A DNA stretch of 64,000 nt from a bacterium (GCA_018266105.1 JAFEBA010000025.1:70774-134773), one strand, 5' to 3'. Positions 15,972 through 25,358 are shown, counted from the first letter of the stretch. Notes: generated by a model from the letters alone, not told the origin. Numbers and translations: made by a program.

Positions 15972-17351
15972 ATGGTAGCCTGGTCCTTGCAAGAGGTGCT
16001 CTCGGCCACTGCCGGCCAGGGCACCTCTTTATCTTTGTCGCACGAACATTTGTTCGATTGTGTCTCGACCGACTCACGTCAGCTGAGTTCGGGCAGTCTG
16101 TTCGTGCCGCTGGTGGGCGCTCAGCATGATGGTCACGATCACGTCGTGGCGGCCCTGGCTCAGGGGGCCGCTTCTGCCTTGTGGTCGCGGCCGGGTGAAG
16201 CCCCGCCGGGCGTAATTCGAGTGGCCGACACCCTGCAGGCCCTGCAGGATCTCGGCGCCTATCACCTGCATCAGCGCGTCAAGGCTCGAGTTGTAGCCAT
16301 TACCGGCTCCACCGGCAAGACCACCACTAAAGATTTGACCGCCTGTCTGTTGGGCACGACTTTTCGGGTTCAGAAAACCCCGGGTAATTATAACAATGAT
16401 GTGGGTGTGCCCCTGACTCTTTTGCAACTGGAAATGGACACTCAGGTGGCGGTGATGGAGATCGGAATGCGCGGGTTGGAGCAGATTCGCCGCCTGGCTT
16501 TGCTCCTCAAGCCTGAGATGGGTCTGATCACGAATATCGGTGTCTCCCACATTGAACTGTTGGGTAGCCGCGAGAAGATCGCCCAGGCCAAGGGCGAGCT
16601 GATCGAGGCCCTGGATGAGCGGGCCGTGGCCGTGCTTCCGGCGGATAGCGACTTCTTTGGCTACCTGAGCGGCCTGCATTCGGGCTCGGTTGCCAGCTTC
16701 TCTGGGGATCCGGTCAGTTCGGCGCGGGTGAAGCCTCACAAGCGAGTGCAGCGCGGCCTGGAAGGCTGGCAGCTGGAGTTTGAGCCCGGCCAGCTCTGGG
16801 ATTTTCCCCTGCCAGGCGAACACCATGTTGAGGACCTGGCCGCCGCCTGGGCTGTAGCCAGACATTTCGGAGTGAAGCCGGAGGATGCTGGCGAGGCATT
16901 GCGTACGGTGCGCCTGAGCCACTTGCGCATGGAGCGTCAGCTCTTAAGCAATGGCCTGTGTCTTTTGAACGATGCTTACAACGCCGCGCCGGATTCCATG
17001 CGCTCGGCACTCAAGGTGCTGGACTATGCTCCGGGACGCAAGCTGGCCGTGCTGGGGGATATGCTTGAGCTGGGGGCCTATGAACAGCGCGCTCATGAAG
17101 AGCTGGGCCAATGGGTGGCCGAGATGGGGGTGGACTTGCTGCTGGCGGTCGGACCCCGCAGTCAGATTATGGCCCGCAGCGCCAAGGAGTCCGGTCTGGC
17201 GCCGGTCCTCTGGGCGGCGGATACCGATTCGGCTGCGGCTTTGCTCAAGCCTCAACTGAGTCCCGGCGATACCCTGCTGCTCAAGGCCTCGCGCGGCGTG
17301 GGCCTGGATCGTTTAGTTCCGGAATTGGAGAAGTGGCAAGATGACGCCTGA
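15972..17351 (+). CDS. murF: UDP-MurNAc-tripeptide:D-Ala-D-Ala ligase MurF
   Basis: Completes the UDP-MurNAc pentapeptide. 459 residues with a DSRQLSSGSLFVPLVG N-terminal motif, ATP loop ITGSTGKTTTKD, the ENYNND-like GNYNNDVGVPLT segment, and ALNDAYNA-like LLNDAYNAAPDSM. The start ATG at 15972 has little Shine-Dalgarno, consistent with coupling to murE six bases upstream. The 3' end overlaps mraY by 11 bp. Confidence 0.95.
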   Translation: MVAWSLQEVLSATAGQGTSLSLSHEHLFDCVSTDSRQLSSGSLFVPLVGAQHDGHDHVVAALAQGAASALWSRPGEAPPGVIRVADTLQALQDLGAYHLHQRVKARVVAITGSTGKTTTKDLTACLLGTTFRVQKTPGNYNNDVGVPLTLLQLEMDTQVAVMEIGMRGLEQIRRLALLLKPEMGLITNIGVSHIELLGSREKIAQAKGELIEALDERAVAVLPADSDFFGYLSGLHSGSVASFSGDPVSSARVKPHKRVQRGLEGWQLEFEPGQLWDFPLPGEHHVEDLAAAWAVARHFGVKPEDAGEALRTVRLSHLRMERQLLSNGLCLLNDAYNAAPDSMRSALKVLDYAPGRKLAVLGDMLELGAYEQRAHEELGQWVAEMGVDLLLAVGPRSQIMARSAKESGLAPVLWAADTDSAAALLKPQLSPGDTLLLKASRGVGLDRLVPELEKWQDDA

Positions 17352-18315
17352 AATACAGTCCCTGTGGTTCGCGGGTTCCATGGGGGCCGGCCTGACTTTT
17401 ATCGGCATGCCTGTCTTCCTGGCCGGCATGCGCCGGTTGGGTTGGGGCCAGAAGATTCGTGAGGAGGGTCCAAAAGACCACCAATCCAAGTCCGGGACAC
17501 CGACCATGGGCGGCGGGCTTTTCGTGCCGGTGGGGCTGCTGGCGAGTTTTTGGGCTTACCGTTGGAGCGCGGACTTATTCGCAGTTTGGGTCCTCACCCT
17601 GGGATGTTGGGGTCTGGGCATGACCGACGACCTGACCAAGGTGATGCGCAATCGTAACCTGGGCCTGAAAGCTCGCCACAAGCTCATCATTCAAACCTTG
17701 CTCAGTCTGGCCATGGGGATCTATCTGTGTTGCACGATGGAGCAGCCGGGTGTGGAGGTACCCTTCCTGGGCTTCTTCGCCGGGATCCACTGGGTGCTGA
17801 TTTTATCCTGGCTGGTGGTCTCGGGCACGACCAACGCGGTTAATCTGACCGACGGTTTGGACGGGCTGGCTGGCGGGGCAGTGTTTTCTTCGCTGGTGGC
17901 CTACGGGACCATCTGTATGCTGGGTGGACACGCCGATCTGGCTACCGTTGCGGCCGGCATGGCCGGGGCCACCCTGGGCTTTCTCTGGTTCAACAGTTTT
18001 CCGGCCCGTATCTTCATGGGGGACACCGGGTCTATGGGCCTGGGCGGTTTGCTTGCTGGACTGGCCTTGATCACGCGTACCCCCTTCTTGCTGGTGATTA
18101 TCGGTGGGGTCTACGTGATGGAAGCCACCTCAGTGATCTTGCAAGTCACCTACTTCAAGTTGACCAAGGGCAAGCGTATCTTCCGTATGAGCCCGATTCA
18201 TCACCACTTTTGCCTGGGAGGTATGCACGAAGTCCAGGTCACTCAGCGCCTCTGGCTGGCTTCCTTCGTGCTGGCGATGTTAGGACTTTATCTGTATACC
18301 GGAGGCAAACTGTGA
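17341..18315 (+). CDS. mraY: Phospho-MurNAc-pentapeptide translocase MraY
   Basis: Integral membrane enzyme that transfers phospho-MurNAc-pentapeptide to undecaprenyl phosphate, forming lipid I. 324 residues with roughly ten hydrophobic helices. DHQSKSGTPTMGGG near residue 45 is the N-terminal signature, TDDLTKV holds the catalytic Asp pair, NAVNLTDGLDGLAGG the next Asp cluster, and MSPIHHHF the conserved histidines. It begins 11 bp inside murF and its stop overlaps the murD GTG start as GTGA. Confidence 0.96.
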   Translation: MTPEIQSLWFAGSMGAGLTFIGMPVFLAGMRRLGWGQKIREEGPKDHQSKSGTPTMGGGLFVPVGLLASFWAYRWSADLFAVWVLTLGCWGLGMTDDLTKVMRNRNLGLKARHKLIIQTLLSLAMGIYLCCTMEQPGVEVPFLGFFAGIHWVLILSWLVVSGTTNAVNLTDGLDGLAGGAVFSSLVAYGTICMLGGHADLATVAAGMAGATLGFLWFNSFPARIFMGDTGSMGLGGLLAGLALITRTPFLLVIIGGVYVMEATSVILQVTYFKLTKGKRIFRMSPIHHHFCLGGMHEVQVTQRLWLASFVLAMLGLYLYTGGKL

Positions 18316-19757
18316 AGTCGATTCCGTCCAACTGGACCGGGCAGAGGGTGGCCATTTTGGGGTTGGCCCGTAGCGGCCTGGCCCTGGCCCGAGTCCTGGC
18401 GGGTAAGGGAGCCCATGTACTGATCAGTGACCAGCGCGAAGCCGAGCAGTTAGGCGATTTGCCGGAGCAGGCCCGGGCTGTTGGCGCTCAGGTGGAGATG
18501 GGGGGACATAGCGATCGCCTGCTCAACTGCGAGGTGCTGGTCATCAGCCCGGGAGTGTCGCTCTACGCCCCAATCGTACAGCAGGCGCTGCAGCGCGGCG
18601 TGATTGTCACCGGCGAAGTGGAAATTGCTTATCTTTTGTGCCCGCGCCCCATCCTGGCGATTACCGGCACCAATGGCAAATCCACCAGCTGCTCACTGCT
18701 GCACGAGGCTCTGGGTCAGGGTTCTCGGCTGGCCGGCAACATCGGGGTGCCTCTGGTCAGTGAAGTCACCGGCGACCTCACCGGTGTGGATTATGTGGTG
18801 GCTGAAATCAGCAGCTTCCAACTGGAGACCGTGCACGGCTTTCGGCCTCACCTGGCCATGCTGACCAACGTGACTGCCGACCATTTGGACCGCCACCGCA
18901 GCATGGAGGAATACGTTCAGGCCAAGGCCCGCTTATTTGCTTATCAAACCCCGGATGACTGGGCCATTTTTAATGCTGATGACGATCAAAGCCTGACCGT
19001 CTCGGAGTGGGTCTCGGCCGGCAAAATTCCTCAATGGCCCGGCTACCCGGCACCCCACACCAACCTGGCCAGAGTGCTTCATTACTCTGTGAACCGCGAA
19101 GTGGCTCAAGGAGCCTGGTTCAAGGACAACTGGTTCTGGCTGCGTTTGCCGGGCCAGAGCGCTCGTCCGGTACTGCGTTGGAATTTCCCCAATCTGCCCG
19201 GGCCACACAACCTTTCCAATGCCCTGGCAGCCTGCCTGGCCGCTCTGTGCGTAGGCACGGACCCCGAACAGATCGAGCGGGCCTTCGCCAGCTACCATCG
19301 CATGCATCATCGCCTGGAAGAGGTTGGAGAGTTGCGGGGCGTGCGCTTCATCGATGACTCCAAGGCAACTAATGTTTCCTCTGTAGAATCGGCACTACTG
19401 ACCTATAAGGAACCGGTGGTTTTGATTGCCGGCGGACGAGACAAAGGATTGGACCTGGACGAATTGGGCCGGGTGCTGGCCCTTCACTGTCACGCTCTGG
19501 TCAGTATCGGTGAGGCCGGCCCGCAAATAGCTGCTCACGCCCTCAAATATGGGCTGCGAGCACACCAGCGCGCCGGCAGTATGCAGGAGGCGGTGGAGAT
19601 TGCTTACGGACTCTCCCCCTCGCCCGGGGTGGTACTGCTTTCGCCCGCCTGCACCAGCTTTGACATGTTTCAGAATGCCGAACATCGCGGCGATGTTTTC
19701 GCAGCTTGCGCCAAGGGACTCATCCAGAAGTCCCTGGTAACAAAGGAGGAACGATGA
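18312..19757 (+). CDS. murD: UDP-MurNAc-L-Ala:D-Glu ligase MurD
   Basis: Adds D-Glu to UDP-MurNAc-L-Ala. The N-terminus VAILGLARSGLALARVL is the UDP-binding Rossmann-like fold, ITGTNGKSTSCSL the ATP loop, DSKATNVSSVESAL the C-terminal signature and IAGGRDKGLDL a conserved loop. The open frame extends upstream into mraY; GTG 18312-18314 gives a family-length protein of 481 residues and overlaps the mraY stop. The stop overlaps the ftsW start as ATGA (19754-19757). Confidence 0.95.
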   Translation: MKSIPSNWTGQRVAILGLARSGLALARVLAGKGAHVLISDQREAEQLGDLPEQARAVGAQVEMGGHSDRLLNCEVLVISPGVSLYAPIVQQALQRGVIVTGEVEIAYLLCPRPILAITGTNGKSTSCSLLHEALGQGSRLAGNIGVPLVSEVTGDLTGVDYVVAEISSFQLETVHGFRPHLAMLTNVTADHLDRHRSMEEYVQAKARLFAYQTPDDWAIFNADDDQSLTVSEWVSAGKIPQWPGYPAPHTNLARVLHYSVNREVAQGAWFKDNWFWLRLPGQSARPVLRWNFPNLPGPHNLSNALAACLAALCVGTDPEQIERAFASYHRMHHRLEEVGELRGVRFIDDSKATNVSSVESALLTYKEPVVLIAGGRDKGLDLDELGRVLALHCHALVSIGEAGPQIAAHALKYGLRAHQRAGSMQEAVEIAYGLSPSPGVVLLSPACTSFDMFQNAEHRGDVFAACAKGLIQKSLVTKEER

Positions 19758-21115
19758 GGTCCAGGTATGCTGACCCGTGGCTGATCACCATCACGGCCTG
19801 TCTCACCCTATTGGGATTGTTGATGGTGTTTTCTTCGTCAACGGTCATGACGGCCTCGTCGGCCGATTTTCGTTACGACCCGTTCTTCTTTTTGAAGAGG
19901 CAAGGACTGGCCGCGGTAATCGGAGTGGGTTCGCTCTTGTTTGTGCGCCGCGTCGACTTGACCCGGCTGCGCTCCCTGACCAGCGTGCCTTTCGCCATCG
20001 CAACCATTGGACTGTTGGGGCTGGTGATGTTGGTGGGCCCGGAAATCAATGGTGCCAAGCGCTGGATTCCGATGGGCCCCTTCCAGTTTCAAGTGGCCGA
20101 GATGGCCAAACTGGCCCTGATTTTCTATCTAGCCGACTGCCTGGACCGGCGACGAGAGAAGGTGGCTCAGGTGTGGCGAATCGTGCCCGCCTTGGGGATC
20201 TTTGGCATCATGCTGCTGCTGGTCGAGCAGGAACCGGACTTAGGAACGGCTCTCGTGCTGGCCGGAGTTTTTATGGCCATGTTGTTTGTGGCCGGGGCGA
20301 AGTTGGAGCATCTCGGGGCCATGGCCGCCGCTGGCGTCATGGCCGTCGTGACGATGATCATCGCCAAACCCTTTCGCATGAAACGTCTGGCTACGTTCGT
20401 TGACCCGATGGGCGACGTTCAGGGAGCCGGTTACCAGCTCTACAACAGTCTGCTGGCTCTGGCTTCGGGCGGACTCTGGGGTCAGGGCATCGGCAACAGC
20501 CACCAAAAATACAACTATTTGCCCGAAATGCATACCGACTTCATCTTCGCCATTTATGGCGAAGAACTGGGCTTCATGGGCACCTGCGCGCTGTGTACGC
20601 TGTATGTTGCCCTGCTCTATAAAGGCTTTAAGGTGGCGGTTCAGTGCCGCCGTCCCTACCTGCGCTTGCTGGCCGCGGGCGTGACCTTTCAGATTGCGCT
20701 GCAAGCGCTGATGAACATGGCCGTGGCCAGTGGCTGTATTCCCTCCACCGGTGTGCCACTGCCTTTCATCAGCTACGGCGGCAGCTCTATCCTTTTCTCG
20801 TTGGTGAGTGTGGGGGTCTTGCTGAATGTGGCCGACTTCAATGCCCGAAACGTGGAAGGTGAAGGCAAGCCCAAGCGTCGCGAACGTCGTACGCGCCTGG
20901 GGGCGACCTTGGTCAGTTCCAGCGACGAACGAGTGGCTCCAGTGATTTCCAATGGTACCTGGGAACAGCGCGCCGCCGGACAGCGTCTACGCCGCACTGA
21001 GGCTCGCTTACCTCGTCCGGTCATCGAGCCGACCTTGAGCGATCGTAGTTTCACCACCGCTCGGGAGGGCCGCAGACAGCGGAACAAACGGGAAAAGGCG
21101 CAGGCAATCCTCTAG
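19754..21115 (+). CDS. ftsW: Septal peptidoglycan polymerase FtsW (SEDS family)
   Basis: Polymerises lipid II into glycan strands at the septum as partner of FtsI. 453 residues. About ten transmembrane helices fill residues 10-375; GPEINGAKRWIPMGPFQFQ and the GGLWGQGIGNSHQKYNYLPE loop, then HTDFIFAIYGEELGF, are SEDS signatures, and SYGGSS lies near the last helix. The start ATG follows AAAGGAGG. The C-terminal 75 residues form a long Arg/Lys-rich cytoplasmic tail with few acids, longer than in most FtsW, which could bind a division partner or nucleic acid. Last gene before the terminator at 21130. Confidence 0.95.
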   Translation: MRSRYADPWLITITACLTLLGLLMVFSSSTVMTASSADFRYDPFFFLKRQGLAAVIGVGSLLFVRRVDLTRLRSLTSVPFAIATIGLLGLVMLVGPEINGAKRWIPMGPFQFQVAEMAKLALIFYLADCLDRRREKVAQVWRIVPALGIFGIMLLLVEQEPDLGTALVLAGVFMAMLFVAGAKLEHLGAMAAAGVMAVVTMIIAKPFRMKRLATFVDPMGDVQGAGYQLYNSLLALASGGLWGQGIGNSHQKYNYLPEMHTDFIFAIYGEELGFMGTCALCTLYVALLYKGFKVAVQCRRPYLRLLAAGVTFQIALQALMNMAVASGCIPSTGVPLPFISYGGSSILFSLVSVGVLLNVADFNARNVEGEGKPKRRERRTRLGATLVSSSDERVAPVISNGTWEQRAAGQRLRRTEARLPRPVIEPTLSDRSFTTAREGRRQRNKREKAQAIL

Positions 21116-21129
21116 AACCGCGGGAGCCT

Positions 21130-21175
21130 GGCCCCGGCGGCTGCGACTTGCAGCTTCCGGGGCCTTTTGTTTTTT
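21130..21175 (+). terminator. Intrinsic terminator after ftsW
   Basis: GGCCCCGG (21130-21137) pairs with CCGGGGCC (21157-21164), with further CTGC/GCAG pairing in the loop. It is followed by TTTTGTTTTTT. It lies 14 bp after the ftsW stop and would end the mraZ-ftsW transcript, separating it from the kinase-like gene. Confidence 0.92.
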
Positions 21176-21210
21176 AAGGAAATTTCATGGCCCATGGCTA
21201 AGATGTTTGG

Positions 21211-22452
21211 GTGGTGAATTCCGTTTCTTCGCAGATCAGGTTGCCCTCGGCTCCGCCTGTTCTCTCCGGTCCAAAGTCGATTGGCTCCGAGCCGGTCGTG
21301 CGCGACGCTTATGCCCCGGCCGCCAAAGAACTGGAAATGCTGAACAAGTTGAGCATTCAGGAGCACAAAGCTGAAACGGTCAGACTGACGCTCGATGAAT
21401 CGGGTAAGCCCAAGACTTTGTCCGGCGACGATTTTGGTGAATCCTCACCGGTTTTTTGCACCCTGGCTGACGGAACTCCCGGTGTGCTCAAGCTGGAGCA
21501 CCCCAAGTCCATGTGCGAGCTCAAGCAACTGGAAGCCTGGTGGGCGCACCAGGTCATTTCTTCAGAAATCATGAGCGAGCTGGGCTGTCACACCGTTCAT
21601 TACCGTGAAGCTCACGCCAATTACAATGGTGAAATCTTGCGAGGCACGGCTTGCGAACTGGTTGACGGTATGCAGGAACTGGCCGGTCACGAGAGTCTCT
21701 TATCGGGGCTCAAGCACAAGGATCAGGCAATTTTGGGCACAGTGGTTTGCGCCTGGTTAGGAGACTTTGACCGCTCCATCAAGAACGAGAATATCTGGTT
21801 TGACGGGAACAAGGACGTCATTTACGGGGACTATGGCTGTGCTGGCCTTGAGAAAATCAACGCCTTCGGGGTGATGCCCAAGGTGAATCGCAAACTTTTT
21901 GAGACCGCCGCCACTCCGGAAAACGTGCAGGCGGCTCTGGATAAGGTGCGCGGACTCACCAATCGAGAGATTTACGACATGGTGCATCGGGGAGCCCGGC
22001 GAATTCCAACGGTCACCGACGAAGTGCTTAAAGAGATGACCACAACTTTGATCAAGAATCGCGATCAGCTGCGAGCTGATAAGTCTTGGGCTTTGGATCT
22101 GATTGGACCTCAACAGACCGCGCATTATGCTATGCCCGAGAAGATTGCGGTCGCGTTCATTAACCGAATTGTCGAAAAATACGGCAATGAGAACTTTCGA
22201 AGCGATGAAGAGATGGCTCGACTGGCCATGCAAGGTGTGCCTGGCTATGGTCCTGACAAAGGCAAGGATATTCAGCTCGTCTCGCTTCAGTTGGCCAACG
22301 CTTTGACGCGCCATCGCGAACACGGGCAGGCTAAGATTGACCTCGTGCCCGACTGTTTTTACGCCTGGATGCAGCTGGCCAAAAAGATTTTCACAGTGGA
22401 CGAATCACTGGCTCTGGGGTTGGGCTTAAAGCACCGTGGTCTGGAGTCCTGA
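21211..22452 (+). CDS. HipA/PI4-kinase-like hypothetical protein
   Basis: 413 residues, start GTG. The family is not certain, but residues 80-215 show a kinase-like order: GVLKLE (K94) as a possible ATP lysine, GDFDRSIKNEN (184-194) resembling the D-x-H-x-x-N catalytic loop of HipA and PI3/4-kinase-like enzymes (D187, N192), and IYGDYGCAG (D207) as a metal-binding DxG. The N-terminal 40 residues are Pro/Ser-rich without a signal peptide. The C-terminal half is helical with no motif I know. Target unknown: a protein or lipid kinase, or an inactive relative, are all possible. It stands alone after the ftsW terminator, with the next gene convergent 3 bp away. Confidence 0.55.
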   Translation: MVNSVSSQIRLPSAPPVLSGPKSIGSEPVVRDAYAPAAKELEMLNKLSIQEHKAETVRLTLDESGKPKTLSGDDFGESSPVFCTLADGTPGVLKLEHPKSMCELKQLEAWWAHQVISSEIMSELGCHTVHYREAHANYNGEILRGTACELVDGMQELAGHESLLSGLKHKDQAILGTVVCAWLGDFDRSIKNENIWFDGNKDVIYGDYGCAGLEKINAFGVMPKVNRKLFETAATPENVQAALDKVRGLTNREIYDMVHRGARRIPTVTDEVLKEMTTTLIKNRDQLRADKSWALDLIGPQQTAHYAMPEKIAVAFINRIVEKYGNENFRSDEEMARLAMQGVPGYGPDKGKDIQLVSLQLANALTRHREHGQAKIDLVPDCFYAWMQLAKKIFTVDESLALGLGLKHRGLES

Positions 22453-22455
22453 GCA

Positions 22456-23895
22456 CTATTTCTCGGCAACAAAGACGTACTGAGTGAAAAGGTCGCGCCA
22501 GCTAAATTCGCAATATACTGGTTTAAATCCAGTCTGGGTCAGCCATTTCTCCGCCTGAGCCCTAGAGCGGACTCGAGAGATTTCTGGAGGGTAAGGAGCA
22601 CCGCCCTGGCCGCGATCGGTCAGCCATGAGAAGAGCTGGAAAGCTTTGAGCACCAAGAAGATCGGGCTGTGACGAGGCGGCCAGAAGAGCACGACTCGCC
22701 CCCCGGGACGGAGCACTCTCCAGAACTCCCGCAAGCAGCGGAGGATTTCCTCTTCCGTAAAGTGCTCCATTACGCCCAGGTTGTAAATTCCGTCCAGTTC
22801 GTTGTCCGCGTGATCGAGAGCCATAATGTCTGCTTGGGAGGCTCGCGCATAAGGTTGATTGAGCTGATTGTACATTCTCACGGCCTTGGAGGAAAGGTCG
22901 CAAGCCTCCAGTTCCAGCCAATGACGCAACTTCTGGTCGACCTGACCCGAACCGCAGCCGGCGTGAAGAACGCGCTCGCCAGGACGAAAAAAACGGTCCA
23001 TAATTCGTTCCAGGTAAGGCCGATTAAAGAGACTTCGGAACCAGGTGGCCAGAATTTCAAACAGCAGATCGGAGGCGCCTTCCCGCTTTGCTCCGCCCCA
23101 GTAGCGATCCCAATTCGACGAGCCGACCGACTCGGACAGCTCCACTCCTTTGTACTTATAAAGATCCGGGGCGAGACGCTGGTTGCTGTACACCAGGACC
23201 AGACGAAAAGCGCTGACCAGCACCTGGTCCAGCGTCATCTTGCTGCTTCCGTAGGTGCGAGAAGGGAGTTCCACGGGAGTTTCTGCCACCCGGCAGCCAT
23301 TGTTCCAGAGAATAAACAGGCTCTCATAAAAGAACGAGTATCCGGTCGAGCGCACCAGATCGAACATTCGGCGCGGGATTGTCTCAAGGTTGTAGACCCG
23401 CAGCGCCCCGGTGGCGTCGTAAGGCATCTTCAGAAAGAAGCAGGTCAGCCAGTGTCCGAAGTGAGTCATGAAGCGCCGGTAGTAGTTCCAACCCGGTAAG
23501 CTATTCCTGAGCAGATGACGCGAACCAACCACGACATCGCTCTCCTGTGAAAGCGCCACCAGTTTGGGGAGTAGTTGTGGGTCGTGGGTCAGGTCTGCGT
23601 CCATGGTGGCCAGACGCCGATAGCCCTTCTCATAGGCGTATTGAATGGCGTCCATATGAGCTGTACCCAGGCCCAGCTTGCCCGGACGGCGCATCAGCAG
23701 CAGGTTGGGCCATTCTTTTTGGGCCCGTTCAACCTCGTCAGCGGTTCCGTCCGGGGAGTTGTCGTCCATGTAGAGGATATGGAGATCGCCAGGAACGCCT
23801 CGGAAACGCTCCAGCAAAGGAAAGATGTTGGCCTTCTCGTTGTAGGTGGGAATGGCCACCAGCAGGGTGTCTGGCCCGATTGGGAGTTCCCTCAC
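22456..23895 (-). CDS. Fusion of GT2 glycosyltransferase (polyprenol-phosphate mannose synthase type) and SAM methyltransferase
   Basis: 479 residues. Residues 1-235 form a GT-A family 2 domain: VAIPTYNEKANI, MDDNSPDGTADE, and MDADLTHDP with the metal DxD, as in dolichol/polyprenol-phosphate mannose synthases; no C-terminal membrane helices follow that domain. Residues 285-479 form a class I methyltransferase: VLHAGCGSGQVD (SAM loop), then LRPGGRVVLFWPP. The chain probably loads a sugar on a polyprenyl carrier and methylates the product or a related substrate. The start ATG overlaps the stop of the upstream C-methyltransferase by 4 bp. The two GT-C-like membrane proteins at 26-29 kb could use such a polyprenyl-sugar donor. 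Confidence 0.85.
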   Translation of the reverse strand: MRELPIGPDTLLVAIPTYNEKANIFPLLERFRGVPGDLHILYMDDNSPDGTADEVERAQKEWPNLLLMRRPGKLGLGTAHMDAIQYAYEKGYRRLATMDADLTHDPQLLPKLVALSQESDVVVGSRHLLRNSLPGWNYYRRFMTHFGHWLTCFFLKMPYDATGALRVYNLETIPRRMFDLVRSTGYSFFYESLFILWNNGCRVAETPVELPSRTYGSSKMTLDQVLVSAFRLVLVYSNQRLAPDLYKYKGVELSESVGSSNWDRYWGGAKREGASDLLFEILATWFRSLFNRPYLERIMDRFFRPGERVLHAGCGSGQVDQKLRHWLELEACDLSSKAVRMYNQLNQPYARASQADIMALDHADNELDGIYNLGVMEHFTEEEILRCLREFWRVLRPGGRVVLFWPPRHSPIFLVLKAFQLFSWLTDRGQGGAPYPPEISRVRSRAQAEKWLTQTGFKPVYCEFSWRDLFTQYVFVAEK

Positions 23896-25169
23896 CGAAC
23901 GATCTCGATGTTCGGCAGCGGGAAAATAAGGCCAGTGCCGGCTTCTAACGTAGCCTGCTCTCGTTTCAAGAACTCTTGGCGAAAATGCCAGGGCAGCACC
24001 AGGTAAAAGTCCGGTTTCATTGCCCGAGAATCCACTTCACTGACAATGGGGATGTCGGTTCCCAGAGTCTGGGCTCCAAACTTGTCTGGATTGCGTTCGG
24101 CCGCGTAGTCGATCACTCGATTGTCCAGACCGCACCACTGAAGGATGGTGTTCCCCTTGGTGGAGGCTCCATAGATGTGGATTCGCTTGCCCTCACGCTT
24201 CATTCCCCACAGAAGCTGGTTGAGCTCCTCCCGGTGGACGTTGATGCGTTCCTGGAACTGTCGATAAGGGGTGTCCGTATCTAGGGCCAGATCAAATTCG
24301 CTTTCGCGCAGGCGGGTAATGTTGGTCTGGTCGTCGGCGTTCTTGTAGCTAAAATTATGAGTGTGGGTGGCAAAGCAGCGCAAACTACCGCCATTACTGT
24401 CGTTGAGTTCAGCCTTGACGACCTTCATCCCGGCTGCCGCCAGGATGCGCTCGATCACGGCCAGACTGTAGTATTCCAGGTGCTCGTGACAGATGGTATC
24501 GTACATCGTCTTTTTGAGCATGGTGGGCATATAGGACATCTCGAAGACCCAAAGGCCCTCCGGAGCCAGCACTTCCGCGATGTTGCGGACGAATTCGACC
24601 GGAGCTTCCAAGTCATAGAACATGGCGATGGCTGAGATCAGATCGAAACGGCGTCCTCCCAAAACGCTGGTGAGCTCTTTGCAGGGGAACAAGTCATTGA
24701 TCACCCGAGTGTTGGGGAGGTTGACTTCGCGCCCGATCACCGAGGGGTCGATGCCGACCTTTTCCACCTCGCTGGGGTAGTAGCTCAAAAGCGTCCCGTC
24801 ATTACAGCCAATGTCCAGGACCAGGTTGGGGCTGTTCCCCAGCAGCTGGACGGCCTGATCGACGATGCTCCTGAGGTGGTCGCGCATGGTCTGGTTGGTT
24901 CCCGAGCGATACCAGTAACTGGAGTAAAGAATGGAGGGAGGAACCGTATATTCCATTTGCAACAGGCCACAGGCCCGCTCGTCTCTCATTGGGTCGCAAC
25001 GCACCAGCGATGTCGGCAATTTACGCAGAGGGGGCCGAGGCTGTCCTGGCTTGACGAATGAGCCCTGCAGGTATTGTTCTCCCAGGTCGATGACTTTTGT
25101 CAGATGAGAGGATCCGCAGACACGGCAGGTTTGGCGATGACACAGGTGCATCGCTGTGCCTACGCTCAT
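23892..25169 (-). CDS. C-methyltransferase-type SAM enzyme with N-terminal zinc site
   Basis: About 425 residues. CRVCGSSHLTKVIDLGEQ is the N-terminal zinc-binding segment, LDIGCNDGTLLSYY the SAM loop, and HEHLEYYSL and NDSNGGSLRCF the motifs seen in sugar C-methyltransferases of the TylC3/NovU group, which also have this three-part layout. It probably methylates a nucleotide-linked deoxysugar, although no deoxysugar synthesis genes are nearby. The open frame reaches 25310; ATG 25167-25169 removes a low-complexity extension and keeps the zinc motif at the N-terminus (ATG 25151 is also possible). It ends in a 4-bp overlap with the GT2 fusion. Confidence 0.82.
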   Translation of the reverse strand: MSVGTAMHLCHRQTCRVCGSSHLTKVIDLGEQYLQGSFVKPGQPRPPLRKLPTSLVRCDPMRDERACGLLQMEYTVPPSILYSSYWYRSGTNQTMRDHLRSIVDQAVQLLGNSPNLVLDIGCNDGTLLSYYPSEVEKVGIDPSVIGREVNLPNTRVINDLFPCKELTSVLGGRRFDLISAIAMFYDLEAPVEFVRNIAEVLAPEGLWVFEMSYMPTMLKKTMYDTICHEHLEYYSLAVIERILAAAGMKVVKAELNDSNGGSLRCFATHTHNFSYKNADDQTNITRLRESEFDLALDTDTPYRQFQERINVHREELNQLLWGMKREGKRIHIYGASTKGNTILQWCGLDNRVIDYAAERNPDKFGAQTLGTDIPIVSEVDSRAMKPDFYLVLPWHFRQEFLKREQATLEAGTGLIFPLPNIEIVR

Positions 25170-25358
25170 GCCTGAAGGAGTTCCTTCGAGAGGACCAGAA
25201 ATTGGCCCCTTCCCCAAAGCCCGAGTAAAGTGGCTGTGCCGTGACCGTAGGCCCAAGGCTGGGCCCCCCATTTTGCTTTGCTGACCCGTCTCTGTCTTCC
25301 CTGTCGGCATTCAGGCGCAACAGAGGAGCGATTCTGACAGACACGAACGGAGTTTTGT
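25170..25358. other. 189-bp divergent intergenic region
   Basis: Lies between the start of the C-methyltransferase (minus) and FkbM (plus). It contains GGCTGTGCCGTGACCG (25219-25234), which matches the core of the 117-bp repeat at 9.7 kb with one mismatch, and next to it CCCAAGGCTGGG, a short inverted repeat. No clear promoter or RNA gene is seen. Confidence 0.35.
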
